A stretch of 64,000 bases of DNA from Sinorhizobium fredii USDA 257. Its GTDB lineage: Bacteria; Pseudomonadota; Alphaproteobacteria; Rhizobiales; Rhizobiaceae. The number at the start of each line of letters is the position of its first letter. The stretch's first letter is position 1. Position numbers and translations under genes: made by a program. This document shows, one piece after another, positions 1 through 9,357 of this stretch. Location: the NCBI RefSeq assembly GCF_000265205.3, contig NC_018000.1, positions 2,480,001 to 2,544,000 of the forward strand, in the 5' to 3' direction. Under the pieces are notes generated by a model that was not told the origin of the DNA, ran no database searches, and saw only the letters and a list, made by a program, of their open reading frames with translations.

Positions 1-324
1 GCGGTTCTTCGAGAAGCTGGAATGGTCCGGCATATCCAGTCCAAGCCGGCAAAACAAACGATAGGCGAGATTGAGATGAACCTCCTCGCACAGCCGGCGC
101 TCCGACCGGATGCCCATGCTGTAGCCAATGATCAGCATGCGCATCATCAGCTCCGGATCGATCGAGGGTCGACCCGTACTGCTGTAATAGGGCTTCAACT
201 GTGCACGGACGCCTTCGAGGTCCAGATGTTGATCGATCCGGCGCAGAAGATGGTCGGCTGGCACGTGCTCATCGAGACTGAAATCGTAAAAGAGTTGCGC
301 CGGAGCCGCCTGCGTTCCCATCAT
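1..324 (-). CDS. IS1182-family transposase, N-terminal part (cut by window edge)
   Basis: The first 108 residues of a DDE transposase, starting at tandem ATG codons (324 and 321) and reading leftwards off the window. The segment aligns residue for residue with the N-terminus of the complete transposase at 16486-17859: a short phenylalanine/tyrosine-rich start, HVPADHLLR, GRPSIDPEL, GIRSERRLCEEVHLNLAYR and a DHS-F-SK block. The two are clearly related but not identical (for example DMPDHSSFSK here, DVPDHSTFSK there), so this is a second member of the family rather than a duplicate. Whether the gene is intact cannot be judged because the catalytic part lies outside the window. Confidence 0.85.
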   Translation of the reverse strand, partial: MMGTQAAPAQLFYDFSLDEHVPADHLLRRIDQHLDLEGVRAQLKPYYSSTGRPSIDPELMMRMLIIGYSMGIRSERRLCEEVHLNLAYRLFCRLGLDMPDHSSFSKNR

Positions 325-384
325 CCGCCTGATCCCCTCAAATCACTCAGAGGATTGAATCACGCGTCCCAAGTGCCTGCAATG

Positions 385-405
385 ACGAGTTTTTCAACAG
401 TATCG
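385..405. repeat. Outer end (terminal inverted repeat) of the left IS1182-type element
   Basis: The stretch ending in TTTTTCAACAGTATCGG, about 60 bp upstream of the transposase start, matches the right end of the complete element at 17910-17937, which ends TTTTTCAACACTATCG. It marks where the left element stops. Confidence 0.6.
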
Positions 406-576
406 GCGCGAAGCGGATTTTTATCTACGTTCTTACTTTGTGTTTCGAAAGTCGTATAATGTATCGTCGGGAATTGACATACTCGACAGTAGTCATTCCT
501 TCGAGGCGATGGATCGGCGGTGCCTCCTAAACGTTCGATCCGCCTCAATCTGAGAGGTCGAAATAGCGGATCAAAG

Positions 577-1362
577 GTAAGCGCGTAGGGACCCCCACGT
601 ATCAATTGACGCGCTGATCGAGGATTTTCTGCATGAGTCATGCGGAGAATCCTATGAGCGACAGTGTGAATCAGCCACGAACATTCGAGGTTTTGACGGC
701 GGCGCCGGTGCGGGCGCGGCGCAAGCCGCGAGACTGGCCGAACGAGGAGAAGGAGCGCCTGATAGCCGAGACGTTGGTGCCTGGAGCCAATGTCTCTGCA
801 ATCGCGCGCGCTGAGGGATTGGATCCCTCGCAGCTTTACGGGTGGCGTCGCAAGGCACTGTCGATCGGGGTTGGTTGCGCCCCTGACCGAAACCGCGAAG
901 ACGGCGGTCAAGTTCGCGCGCGTTGAGCCGGCGGCAAGCTCTACGGTCGAAATCGTCATCGGTGATGTCGTTGTGCGCGTCGCGAGCGATATCGAGTCGG
1001 ATCACCTGGCGAAGATACTCCGGGCGGTCCGCAAGGCATGATCGCGTCCGGCGTCGTCGTTTACGTGTCGTGCCAGCCGGTCGACTTCCGCAAGGGTGCG
1101 GCATCCTTGATGGCTCTGGTCAGAGATGGCGGTCTCGACCCGTTCAACGGAGCGCTTTATGTGTTCCGGTCGAAACGGGCGGACCGTGTTCGCATCGTCT
1201 GGTGGGATGGCAGCGGAGTCTGCCTCTATTCGAAAACGCTCGAGGAGCAGAGCTTTTGCTGGCCGGGCATATCGGCCGCCAGGATACGTCTGGACCATTC
1301 GCAATTGATGGCGCTTCTGGCCGGTCTGGATTGGAAGAAGATCCGGCCAACCAAGGTCAGAC
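577..1362. repeat. Long inverted repeat partner of 3086-3870
   Basis: This 786-bp arm is the reverse complement of 3086-3870 (785 bp). The only difference noticed is one extra G near 870 (CTGTCGATCGG here, CTGTCATCGG in the other arm). The near identity implies a recent origin and makes the locus prone to inversion. Confidence 0.85.
633..1041 (+). pseudogene. tnpA: IS66 tnpA, frameshifted copy
   Basis: IS66 accessory protein TnpA, a helix-turn-helix protein (VSAIARAEGLDPSQLYGWRRKAL). It matches the intact 135-residue copy at 3407-3814 up to residue 77. One inserted G near 870 then shifts the frame, so the ORF ends in an unrelated tail at 926. The proper C-terminus (FARVEPAASSTVEIVIGDV ... 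RAVRKA) continues in another frame to 1041, overlapping the tnpB start by 4 bp as in the intact copy. Confidence 0.85.
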
Positions 1363-1388
1363 GTAAGCGGTTAGCTGACGGCGTCTGA
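1038..1388 (+). CDS. tnpB: IS66 TnpB-like protein, C-terminus replaced at the junction
   Basis: IS66 Orf2 (TnpB) family, about 115 residues, with the diagnostic PVDFRKG, DPFNGALYVF, and VWWDGSGVCLYSKTLE blocks. It is identical to the copy at 3066-3410 up to KVRR. At 1363 the terminus of the neighbouring intact element begins and the last residues become KRLADGV instead of PLLTG. The protein is therefore nearly full length and may still fold, but it is the disrupted member of the pair. Confidence 0.85.
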   Translation: MIASGVVVYVSCQPVDFRKGAASLMALVRDGGLDPFNGALYVFRSKRADRVRIVWWDGSGVCLYSKTLEEQSFCWPGISAARIRLDHSQLMALLAGLDWKKIRPTKVRRKRLADGV

Positions 1389-2990
1389 CCTGAAGTTCCA
1401 GGGCATGAGGGCTTCGATTTCGGATGCGGGCCAGCCTTGAGCGATGCGGGTCAAGGTCAGCGAGAGCCAGTCGAGCGGATCGACGCCATTCATTTTGCAG
1501 GTCTGCAACAAGGTGGCCACCGTCGCCCAAGTTCGTCCACCGCCCTCGCTGCCGGCGAATAGACTATTCTTTCTCGTAATCGTTTGGGGCCTGATCGCCC
1601 TTTCGACGATGTTGGAGTCGATCTCGATGCGACCGTCCCTCAGAAAGCGTTCCAGCGTCTCGCGCCGGGTGAGCGCGTAGCGGATCGCCTCGGCGGTTTT
1701 GGATTTTCCCGAGACCTTGCCCAGTTCCTTTTCCCAGAGCTCGAAGAGGCTGGCGACGGTGGCCGAGGATTTCTCCTGGCGCCGGGCGGCGCGGCTGTCG
1801 GCATCCTTGCCACGAACCTCATCCTCGATGCGCCAGAGCTCGGTCATTGCCAGGACAGTGTCTGTGGCGGCCTGCGAGACTCCGCTGATGTGCAGGTCAT
1901 AAAACTTGCGCCGTAGATGTGCCCAACATCCTGCAAGCTGGACCGTTTCGTTGCTGCCGGTTTTCGCCCGCGTCTTGGCGAGATTGGTATAGGCCGAGTA
2001 GCCATCCACTTGCAGGATGCCGCTGAATCCGGAGAGATGACGCGTCACGCAATCCGCACCTCTGCTGTCTTCAAAACGATAGGCCACCATCGGCGGACTG
2101 GTTCCGCCATAGGGGCGGTCGTCGCGTGCGTAAGCCCAAAGCCAGGCCTTGGTGGTTTTGCCCGAACCGGGCGCAAGAGTGGGCAGGGTCGTCTCGTCGG
2201 CAAAGATCCTTTCGCCCTCCTTGACCCTCTCCAGGATATAATCGGCCAGCATCTGCAGTTCGAAGCCCAGATGCCCCATCCATTGGGCCATCAGCGATCG
2301 GCTGATCTCGACGCCATCACGCAAATAGATCGCTTCCTGCCGATAAAGAGGAAGACCATCGGCGTATTTGGAAACGGCGATATAGGCGAGCAGCCGTTCC
2401 GTCGGCAGGCCGCCTTCGATGATGTGTGCCGGCGCCAGGGCCTGGACCACGCCGTCGCTGCCCCGGAAAGCGTATTTGGGGCGACGCGTCACGATAACCC
2501 TGAACTTCGGCGGCACGACGTCCAGCCGCTCGGAGCGGTCCTCTCCGATCAGAACCTTTGCCAGCCCCTCGCACCCGGCCGGGATTTCCGGCTCAATGAC
2601 CTCCTCGATGCGCTCGAGATGGGCGGCAAAACCCTTGCGCGGACGCGGCGCTCGCTTCGGCTTGTCCTTGGCTGCGCGATCGAGTTCGCTGCGGATTGCC
2701 GATAGACCGGTTTCGACCTCTTCGAAGGCAAAGGAGACCTGCTCGTCATTGACCCCGAGGCGGAGCCGCTCAGAGCGCTTGCCATTTTGCGTGCGCTGCA
2801 AAACCTTCATGATCAAGGTCAGGTTGGCAATCCGCTCGTTGGCGCTCTTCTCAACCGCCTCCAACCGCGCGATCTCAGCCTCGGCCACCTTCAGCCGGAC
2901 CTCCTTCGCGGCTTGTTCGCGCGCCAACGCGAGAACCATCGCTTTCAGCGCATCAACGTCGTCCGGCAGGTCGCTAAGGGGCAAATCCAT
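1371..2990 (-). CDS. tnpC: IS66 family transposase TnpC
   Basis: A 539-residue DDE transposase of the IS66 family. The N-terminal third (1-100) is a coiled-coil region with the leucine-rich start (LPDDVDALKAMVLALAREQ). It is followed by the FDRRSERL-like segment, the PRPRKGFAAHLERIE linker, the catalytic core with IFADETTLPTLAPGSGKT, LQVDGYSAYTNL and CWAHLRRKFYDLH, and the C-terminal SNIVERAIRPQTITRKNSLFAGSEGGG block typical of the family. It stops 8 bp inside the element's terminus. The relative at 18858-20467 is frameshifted, so this is the only intact TnpC in the window. Confidence 0.93.
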   Translation of the reverse strand: MDLPLSDLPDDVDALKAMVLALAREQAAKEVRLKVAEAEIARLEAVEKSANERIANLTLIMKVLQRTQNGKRSERLRLGVNDEQVSFAFEEVETGLSAIRSELDRAAKDKPKRAPRPRKGFAAHLERIEEVIEPEIPAGCEGLAKVLIGEDRSERLDVVPPKFRVIVTRRPKYAFRGSDGVVQALAPAHIIEGGLPTERLLAYIAVSKYADGLPLYRQEAIYLRDGVEISRSLMAQWMGHLGFELQMLADYILERVKEGERIFADETTLPTLAPGSGKTTKAWLWAYARDDRPYGGTSPPMVAYRFEDSRGADCVTRHLSGFSGILQVDGYSAYTNLAKTRAKTGSNETVQLAGCWAHLRRKFYDLHISGVSQAATDTVLAMTELWRIEDEVRGKDADSRAARRQEKSSATVASLFELWEKELGKVSGKSKTAEAIRYALTRRETLERFLRDGRIEIDSNIVERAIRPQTITRKNSLFAGSEGGGRTWATVATLLQTCKMNGVDPLDWLSLTLTRIAQGWPASEIEALMPWNFRSDAVS

Positions 2991-3065
2991 GCGGGCGAAT
3001 AGAGCACAAAAACAGCCGCTTTCCCAATCATTACAGCAGCATGATTCATCTTGCCGCAGTCCTGT

Positions 3066-3410
3066 TCAGCCCGTCAGCAACGGCCGTCTGACCTTGGTTG
3101 GCCGGATCTTCTTCCAATCCAGACCGGCCAGAAGCGCCATCAATTGCGAATGGTCCAGACGTATCCTGGCGGCCGATATGCCCGGCCAGCAAAAGCTCTG
3201 CTCCTCGAGCGTTTTCGAATAGAGGCAGACTCCGCTGCCATCCCACCAGACGATGCGAACACGGTCCGCCCGTTTCGACCGGAACACATAAAGCGCTCCG
3301 TTGAACGGGTCGAGACCGCCATCTCTGACCAGAGCCATCAAGGATGCCGCACCCTTGCGGAAGTCGACCGGCTGGCACGACACGTAAACGACGACGCCGG
3401 ACGCGATCAT
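3066..3410 (-). CDS. tnpB: IS66 Orf2 family protein TnpB
   Basis: Intact 114-residue TnpB of the IS66 element, with PVDFRKG, FNGALYVFRSKRADRV, IVWWDGSGVCLYSK and the C-terminus KVRRPLLTG. Its start codon overlaps the tnpA stop by 4 bp (ATGA), implying translational coupling. TnpB is needed together with TnpA and TnpC for IS66 transposition, but its biochemical role is not established. Confidence 0.92.
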   Translation of the reverse strand: MIASGVVVYVSCQPVDFRKGAASLMALVRDGGLDPFNGALYVFRSKRADRVRIVWWDGSGVCLYSKTLEEQSFCWPGISAARIRLDHSQLMALLAGLDWKKIRPTKVRRPLLTG

Positions 3411-3814
3411 GCCTTGCGGACCGCCCGGAGTATCTTCGCCAGGTGATCCGACTCGATATCGCTCGCGACGCGCACAACGACATCACCGATGACGATTTCG
3501 ACCGTAGAGCTTGCCGCCGGCTCAACGCGCGCGAACTTGACCGCCGTCTTCGCGGTTTCGGTCAGGGGCGCAACCAACCCCGATGACAGTGCCTTGCGAC
3601 GCCACCCGTAAAGCTGCGAGGGATCCAATCCCTCAGCGCGCGCGATTGCAGAGACATTGGCTCCAGGCACCAACGTCTCGGCTATCAGGCGCTCCTTCTC
3701 CTCGTTCGGCCAGTCTCGCGGCTTGCGCCGCGCCCGCACCGGCGCCGCCGTCAAAACCTCGAATGTTCGTGGCTGATTCACACTGTCGCTCATAGGATTC
3801 TCCGCATGACTCAT
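3407..3814 (-). CDS. tnpA: IS66 accessory protein TnpA
   Basis: Intact 135-residue TnpA with the conserved helix-turn-helix (ANVSAIARAEGLDPSQLYGWR) and a C-terminal IGDVVVRVASDIESDHLAKILRAVR block that is typical of IS66 OrfA proteins. Either the ATG at 3814 or the one at 3793 (MSDSVNQ) could be the start. It is the first gene of the tnpABC operon and probably binds the element ends or helps assemble the transposase. Confidence 0.9.
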   Translation of the reverse strand: MSHAENPMSDSVNQPRTFEVLTAAPVRARRKPRDWPNEEKERLIAETLVPGANVSAIARAEGLDPSQLYGWRRKALSSGLVAPLTETAKTAVKFARVEPAASSTVEIVIGDVVVRVASDIESDHLAKILRAVRKA

Positions 3815-3870
3815 GCAGAAAATCCTCGATCAGCGCGTCAATTGATACGTGGGGGTCCCTACGCGCTTAC

Positions 3871-4185
3871 GATCAAAGTCAAACATGGCCGATGTTCCGG
3901 GGGTGCCCCAAACTTGGACTTCTACAACGACCGCAATGTCGGCTAATTGCGCTTTTTCGCCTTCCTCGAGCATAAGTCATTGCTCACCCTCTGTGATCGC
4001 TAGGATTGTGACCCTCACGGAGAAAGAAGGCCTAACGACACAGATTCATAAATTGTGACTCATCTGAGACCCACGTCAGCCCTGCAATTATGCTACACTG
4101 CTGATGATCAAAAAGGGTTGCGCTGGTCGCCCCGCCACAAGATGTGAAAATTCAGCTGTCGCCTAAAACCTGAAAGGACAGGCAG
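3871..4185. other. Intergenic stretch without a supported gene
   Basis: Between the IS66 end and the cyclase gene. No ORF with recognisable content. The TSD copy GATCAAAG occupies 3871-3878. Nothing else identified. Confidence 0.5.
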
Positions 4186-7100
4186 GTGCTGCGCACGCTC
4201 GGACTCGAGCAGTACATCGGTGCGTTTCAGGACAACGCCATAGATGGCGATGTCCTGCGGGACTTGACCGAACAGGACTTGCGGCACCTGGGTGTTTCGG
4301 CACTAGGACACCGCAAGAAGCTTCTCGATGCTCTCAGAAGGCTAAGTGCGGCCCGCGGCAGGGATGTCGAGCCGACACCCCGGCTAGATAGCGAGCGGCG
4401 GCAGGTCACTGTCCTCTTCGCAGACATAGTCGGGTTTACCGTTCTCAGTCGGCAGCTTGATGCCGAAGAGCTGCACAATCTGGTGGACGTTTTCTTCCAG
4501 CGTGTAGACCCGATCGTAGTTGCACACGGCGGATACCTGAACAAGCACATCGGTGACTGCGTAATGGGGGTCTTCGGCGCGCCCGTGGCTTATGGCAACG
4601 ATGCCCTTCGCGCAGTTCATGCAGCTTTGGAAATACGGGACGCTGTTGCAGAAGTCGCCGAGATTCACGGCTGCAGGCTCCAGGTCCATTCCGGAGTCGC
4701 AGCGGGTCAGGTCGTCGCAAGCACAACCGGCAGCGTCAGCCACCAGGAATACACTGTGACAGGCGAGTCCGTGAACCTCGCTTCTCGACTTGCGGCCGCT
4801 GCGCTGCCTGGTGCCATTCTTATCTCGGATTCGGTGATGAGGTCGACCCGCGCCAAGATAGACTGCGCGGATGCGGGCTTGCTGACGGTAAAAGGGTTTT
4901 CAGAACCTGTCCGTGCGTGGCAAGTACTTCGACGCAGGGTAGACGGTTCCGCCTCAAGCAGGTCCGCTCGTTGGCCGCCAGGCAGAGCTTCAGATTTTCA
5001 CGGCGGCCGCCTCGGCATGCCGCGCCTCTGGACGAGGCGAGGTGTTCTACGTTCGCGGCGAAGCCGGAATTGGAAAGACGCGCCTCGTCGAGGAGTTCCA
5101 ACGGGTCGGACGCGAGGGCGGGTTTGCCTGCCACACCGGGCTCGTTCTCGACTTCGGAGGCGGCTGGGGTCTTGACGCGATCGGCTCCTTGGTGCGGAGT
5201 CTGCTGAACGTTGCCCTGACCGATCCGGCTGAGGCAAGACGTTCAGCCCTCGAGTTAGCGTTGGCCACAGGACTGGCGAAACAAGAGGAACTCGTTTTCC
5301 TGGACGATCTCCTTGACCTGCCGCACCCGCCCGATCTTCAAATTATCGTAGACGCTATGGATAATGACACTCGGCGAGCTGGCAGGATCGGGGTCCCCGC
5401 CAGGCTGGTGCAGCGTGCGAGCGGCGCACGGCCGATCCTTGTAGTCATCGAGGACGTTCATTGGGCGAGTGAGACAACGCTCGCGCAGTTGTCAGAGATC
5501 GCAGCCGCAACCACCCGCTGCAGGGCCATACTTGCCATGACGTCGCGGTTCGAAGGCGATCCTCTTGCATCCGAGTGGCGCGCGCAACTTGCCGAGGCCA
5601 CGTTCACCACCCTTGATCTTGAACCTCTGCAAGACGAGGACGCGCGTGCGCTTGCGAGCGGGCTGCTCGCGGCCAGCAGCGGTTTCGTGGAACGGTGTCT
5701 CGAGCGTGCCGCAGGCAATCCGCTGTTCCTTGAGCAGCTCCTGGCCGAGACCCAGCAAAGTCTCGCCACCCCAGAGGTCCCCGGCTCGGTGCAGAGCCTG
5801 ATTCAGGCCCGCGTCGACCAGGTCGACATAGTCGACAAGTCGGCGATACAGGCTGCTTCCGTCTTGGGCCAGAGATTCGACCTTTTGGCGCTGCGGTGCC
5901 TCATAGGGAACCCGCATTACCAGCCGAGCCAACTGTTCGAGCATCGGCTCCTTAGGCCCTATGGCGACGCCATACTGTTTGGTCATGCACTGATCCGCGA
6001 TGCTGTCTACGAGACTTTGCTCCGCAACAAACGTCGCGATCTGCATCTTGCGGCCGCTGAATGGTTCGCAGCGAATGACGACCCTGTTTTGCGGGCCGAA
6101 CATCTGGATCGCGCCGAAGACCCAAGGGCAGCCGCGGCTTATCTGGTGGCAGTGCGGCGACTGGTCGAGAGCTATCGGTATGAAAGCGCGCTTCGTCTTG
6201 CAGATCGCGGCCTTGAGATTGCCGTTGCCCCTGGCGAACGTTACGAGTTGGCTTTCGCGCGTGCCGAACTTCTCGAGCAACTGGGCCGGGTCCGGGAGGC
6301 GGTGGCGGCCTACGACCTCGCACTGACGACGGCGATGAACGATCGGGACCGCTGCCGCGTCCGGATCGGCAGCGCCGGAGCGAAGCGCACCATCGACAAC
6401 ATGGAAGGGGCTTTCGCGGACCTGGAGCAAGCTGAGCACGACGCTTCCGAGCTTAGCTGTACGGAGGAGCTGGCCCGCATTCACTTTCTCAAAGGAAATC
6501 TTTTCTTCCCGAGCGGCAAAACTAAAGACTGCAGCCGCGAACACGAGCACGCCTTGGAGTTGGCCAAGCAGGCCGGCTCGGTTGAGCTCGAAGCCATGGC
6601 GCTAGGCGGCTTGGCCGACGCTCAATTCGTACAGGTCAAGATGGTGTCTGCTTACAAGCTTTTTGACCGCTGCGTGAACCTAGCCCAGAAGAACGGTCTC
6701 GTTAGGATTGCCGCAGCGAACCGCCCGATGGCGGCTATCGCCCTTTACTACTCGGGAGACACGGCGACGGCTCTGGACGTCGCCTTGCTCGCCGTAACCG
6801 AGGCAGCGAAGATTGGCAATAAGCGGGCGGAGAGCATTGCTCAAAATGCCGCGGCCTTCTGTTATCGCGAATTGGAACGATATGACGAAGCGTTCGATCA
6901 CTCGGAGGCAGGCGTGAACTTGGCAAGATCTCTCGGTGCACGGCGCTTTGAGGCCATCGGTTTATATTTGCGCGGCAGCCTTTTGCGACTCACGGGTGAC
7001 ACGGATGCTGCGCTTTATGTTGTGAACGAGGCGCTTGCAATCGCACGGGAGACAGGAATGGCTTTCGCGGGGCCACGCATCCTGGGTGAGCTGGCATTGA

Positions 7101-7348
7101 TCACCGACAATCCGGAAGTCCGGGCGTCGGCGCTCGCCGAGGCGGAGGGACTGCTTGCGAAGGGAGCGGCGGTGCTCAACCAGTTGGAGTTTAGAAAAGC
7201 TGCGATCGAGGCCTCTCTCAAGGACTGCAATTGGGATGCGGCGGAGCGCCATGCAGAACTGCTCGAGGACTATACCTGTGCAGAACCGCTTGCCTGGGCA
7301 GAGCGGGTAATCGCGCAAGCGCGGGAGCGGCTGGCGGCGCGGAAATAG
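4186..7348 (+). pseudogene. SAM domain - class III nucleotide cyclase - AAA ATPase - TPR protein, frameshifted
   Basis: A signalling protein of about 1050 codons split by a frameshift. The first frame (from GTG 4186) encodes a slightly shortened SAM domain (LRTLGLEQYIGAFQDNAIDG) and a class III cyclase domain with the metal-binding aspartates in FADIVGFT and HIGDCVMGVFG and the motif VTGESVNLASRLA. Near 4940-4965 the frame must shift by one base; the second frame then resumes with LVGRQAEL and RGEAGIGKTR (Walker A) of an AAA/NB-ARC-like ATPase, followed by a long TPR-rich region ending at 7348. The natural N-terminus may also be damaged, since a stop lies five codons upstream of the GTG and the usual first SAM helix is incomplete. 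The catalytic half and ATPase half could still be made separately. A sequencing error is the alternative explanation. Confidence 0.8.
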
Positions 7349-7805
7349 AGGCACATATTTCCTTTCCCAAGCGGCAAGGTGCAGATCGACGCCACGGGAG
7401 CAATTCTTTGCAGATTGCCGATACGGAGATAATCGGCCAGACTCCATGGGGTTTGCGACACCGAACTCCTGTTCGAGCATCCGGTGCGCATTCATTATCG
7501 CAGTGGAGGCGGCCACGAATTCATGGAGAGGGACGGCCACGGAATCCTCGACTGTTACCCTCCGGTGTGCCTGCGCGCGTGTTCCGACTGATGGGCAGAT
7601 CGTCTCATGGTGAAGAGTTGGAATTCTCGACCATCGCTGTCGGCGCCGCGAACATCATCGCAGCGACTGTATGTTCCGCACTGTGCTCAGAAGATCGCAT
7701 AATGTATCGTCTGGAAACGATTCTGCACGGCACCAGTAGCTGCTAAATTCTAGCGAGCCCATCTAGGACCTCGTGCGGTCCCGATGCCGAAAAACGGAGA
7801 CCAGC
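7349..7805. other. 457-bp intergenic region, no supported gene
   Basis: The ORFs crossing this stretch are continuations of shadow frames. A segment at about 7681-7715, containing ATAATGTATCGTC followed by GGAA, resembles about 435-470 near the left edge; its meaning is unknown. The cupin ribosome-binding site (GGAGA) lies just before 7806. Confidence 0.4.
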
Positions 7806-8312
7806 ATGTCGGATCACCCTCATCATCACGATCATGGCCCGGATCATGGAGAGGAACGGTGGAAGCATAACGGCGTTCGCGTCATCAAGGGGGACCAACT
7901 CGATGACAACACGGTCCAGACTCCGGGCATGTATCGGCAGGCGGCAATCAATCATGCGCGTGTCGGCGCCCAGAAGATCTGGGCCGGAACGGTGTCGATC
8001 GAGCCCAATGCCAAGACCGGCGTGCATCACCATGGGCCGCTCGAAAGCGTAATCTTTGTCATTCGCGGCAAGGCGCGCATGCGTTGGGGCGACAGGCTCG
8101 AGTATGTCGCGGAAGCCGGCCCAGGCGACTTCATCTACGTACCACCCTTTGTGCCGCACCAGGAAATCAATGCCGATCCCGACAACGTGCTCGAATGCGT
8201 GCTGGTGCGATCCGACAACGAGGCGGTGGTGGTCAACATCACCGACGTCGATCCGGTGGAAAAGCCAGAAGAAGTCTATTGGGTTGATCCAATCCACAAG
8301 CATCCAGGCTGA
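7806..8312 (+). CDS. Cupin-domain protein with histidine-rich N-terminus
   Basis: A 168-residue single-domain cupin. The N-terminus is rich in His and Asp (DHPHHHDHGPDHGEE), followed by the double-stranded beta-helix core. Cupin motif 1 is recognisable as TGVHHHGPLESVIFVIRGKARM (the first two His and the Glu are probable metal ligands), and motif 2 as PGDFIYVPPFVPHQEIN. The ATG at 7806 is preceded by GGAGA at a proper distance; an upstream in-frame start at 7773 has no such support. The gene stands alone, with no operon partner on either side. It could bind a metal and act as a small-molecule dioxygenase, isomerase or ligand-binding protein; substrate unknown. Confidence 0.85.
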   Translation: MSDHPHHHDHGPDHGEERWKHNGVRVIKGDQLDDNTVQTPGMYRQAAINHARVGAQKIWAGTVSIEPNAKTGVHHHGPLESVIFVIRGKARMRWGDRLEYVAEAGPGDFIYVPPFVPHQEINADPDNVLECVLVRSDNEAVVVNITDVDPVEKPEEVYWVDPIHKHPG

Positions 8313-8703
8313 CCGTCAGGGGTAAGCGCTGTCTCGCCCCACCAGCTTCGTCCCGAGTGGGCGGGTGTGACCGTGGGGTTCGAGCGGTCGCGGTTTAGAA
8401 CGGCCAGACAGCAGGAGTTCGCCGGTCCAGAATCAATGGCTCTGCCTCGGCCACGCGACCAACGTGCAAGCAAGCCGGCTCGCAGAAATGTTGGGGAGCG
8501 GTTAAGGATCGGTATTTTCCGCCGACCGAAATCTCACGTCACCCCAGATCAGAAATGTTCGGCGCCACTCCCCTCATGTTCTTCCGGATTTGCGAAGAAC
8601 CCGACGTTCGACAAGGTCTGCATTCGCATCACCTCACCGTGGGCCTTTCCAAGCGGCCGTGGAGAGTTACATATCTGACATTGTCGTGATCTTGGCCGCC
8701 ATC
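8313..8703. other. 391-bp intergenic region upstream of the ABC operon
   Basis: No supported gene. It should contain the promoter of the 8704-12828 operon, but I could not identify a convincing operator. Confidence 0.4.
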
Positions 8704-9357
8704 ATGATCGCTCTCCGCAATCTTAGTAAATCCTATGAGACTGCCGAAGGGCGGCTTGACGTGCTGAGAGGGATCGATCTCGATCTCGGCGCAGGAGATA
8801 GCGTTGCCCTCACAGGGGAGTCTGGTAGCGGTAAGAGCACCCTCCTGCATCTCGTAGCCGGCCTAGACCGCCCGGACGCAGGCGAGATCATGATCGGGGG
8901 TCGAGACATCTCCAAGCTGGATGACAGCGGTCGCGCCGCCTACAGGCGAACCGAAGTTGGCCTGGTGTTTCAGCAGTTCAACCTTATACCCTCACTGGAC
9001 GTGGCGGCGAACATAGCCTTCCACGCTAAGCTCGCCGGACGCCATGATCCCACGTGGGAAAATGAACTCGCGGAGCGCCTCGGGGTCGGGACATTGCTGA
9101 CCAGATATCCAGAGCAGCTTTCCACTGGCCAACAGCAGCGGGTGGCGATCGGACGGACCCTTGCCGCACGTCCCGGCTTGGTTCTGGCAGACGAACCCAC
9201 AGGAAATCTGGACGAGGCTAACGGAGACGCTGTCCTGGATCTGATGCTCTCGCTTGCGAAGGGAACGGGATCGACGCTGCTCATGGTGACGCATTCGCAA
9301 AAGCTCGCGGACAGGCTCGACCGACAGGTGCATTTGCGGTCGGGGAAGATCGCATGA
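8704..9357 (+). CDS. LolD/MacB-type ABC transporter ATP-binding protein
   Basis: A 217-residue ATPase with Walker [11 protein letters not shown]-loop VFQQFNLIP, a variant signature LSTGQQQR, Walker B LVLADEPT and the H-loop histidine in MVTHSQKL. The LxxQFNLIPxLxxxxNI spacing and short length place it in the LolD/MacB/FtsE group that powers FtsX-type permeases without transporting through the membrane itself. ATG 8704 is preferred because the homologous core starts at once (IALRNLSKSYE); longer starts add non-conserved residues. It overlaps the permease gene by 4 bp (ATGA), so the two are translationally coupled. Confidence 0.9.
   Translation: MIALRNLSKSYETAEGRLDVLRGIDLDLGAGDSVALTGESGSGKSTLLHLVAGLDRPDAGEIMIGGRDISKLDDSGRAAYRRTEVGLVFQQFNLIPSLDVAANIAFHAKLAGRHDPTWENELAERLGVGTLLTRYPEQLSTGQQQRVAIGRTLAARPGLVLADEPTGNLDEANGDAVLDLMLSLAKGTGSTLLMVTHSQKLADRLDRQVHLRSGKIA

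Larger units (their letters stand above)
577..3870. mobile_element. Composite IS66 structure bounded by two left ends and an 8-bp target duplication
   Basis: Both outer ends begin with the same IS66 terminus, GTAAGCGCGTAGGG (577 rightwards and 3870 leftwards). The 8 bp GATCAAAG occurs immediately outside each end (569-576 and 3871-3878), and 8 bp is the usual IS66-family target duplication. Inside are an intact IS66 (1363-3870, minus orientation) and 786 bp of a second, oppositely oriented copy (577-1362) that stops exactly where the intact element's other terminus begins. The flanking duplication shows that the whole 3294 bp unit inserted at this site at once, using two left ends. Confidence 0.8.
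1363..3870 (-). mobile_element. Intact IS66-family insertion sequence
   Basis: A 2508-bp element read on the minus strand: tnpA (3814-3407), tnpB (3410-3066) and tnpC (2990-1371), with termini GTAAGCGCGT at 3870 and GTAAGCGGTT at 1363. All three frames are open. The gene order, 4-bp tnpA/tnpB overlap and length are typical of IS66. Confidence 0.85.

Noticed and set aside
22..459. Plus-strand ORF of 145 codons at the left edge
   Set aside because: It is the antisense shadow of the IS1182 transposase; the same shadow occurs over 16876-17982.
7231..7746. A plus-strand ORF of 171 codons after the cyclase
   Set aside because: Its first part is a shadow of the cyclase gene and the rest has low-complexity arginine/histidine content and no RBS.
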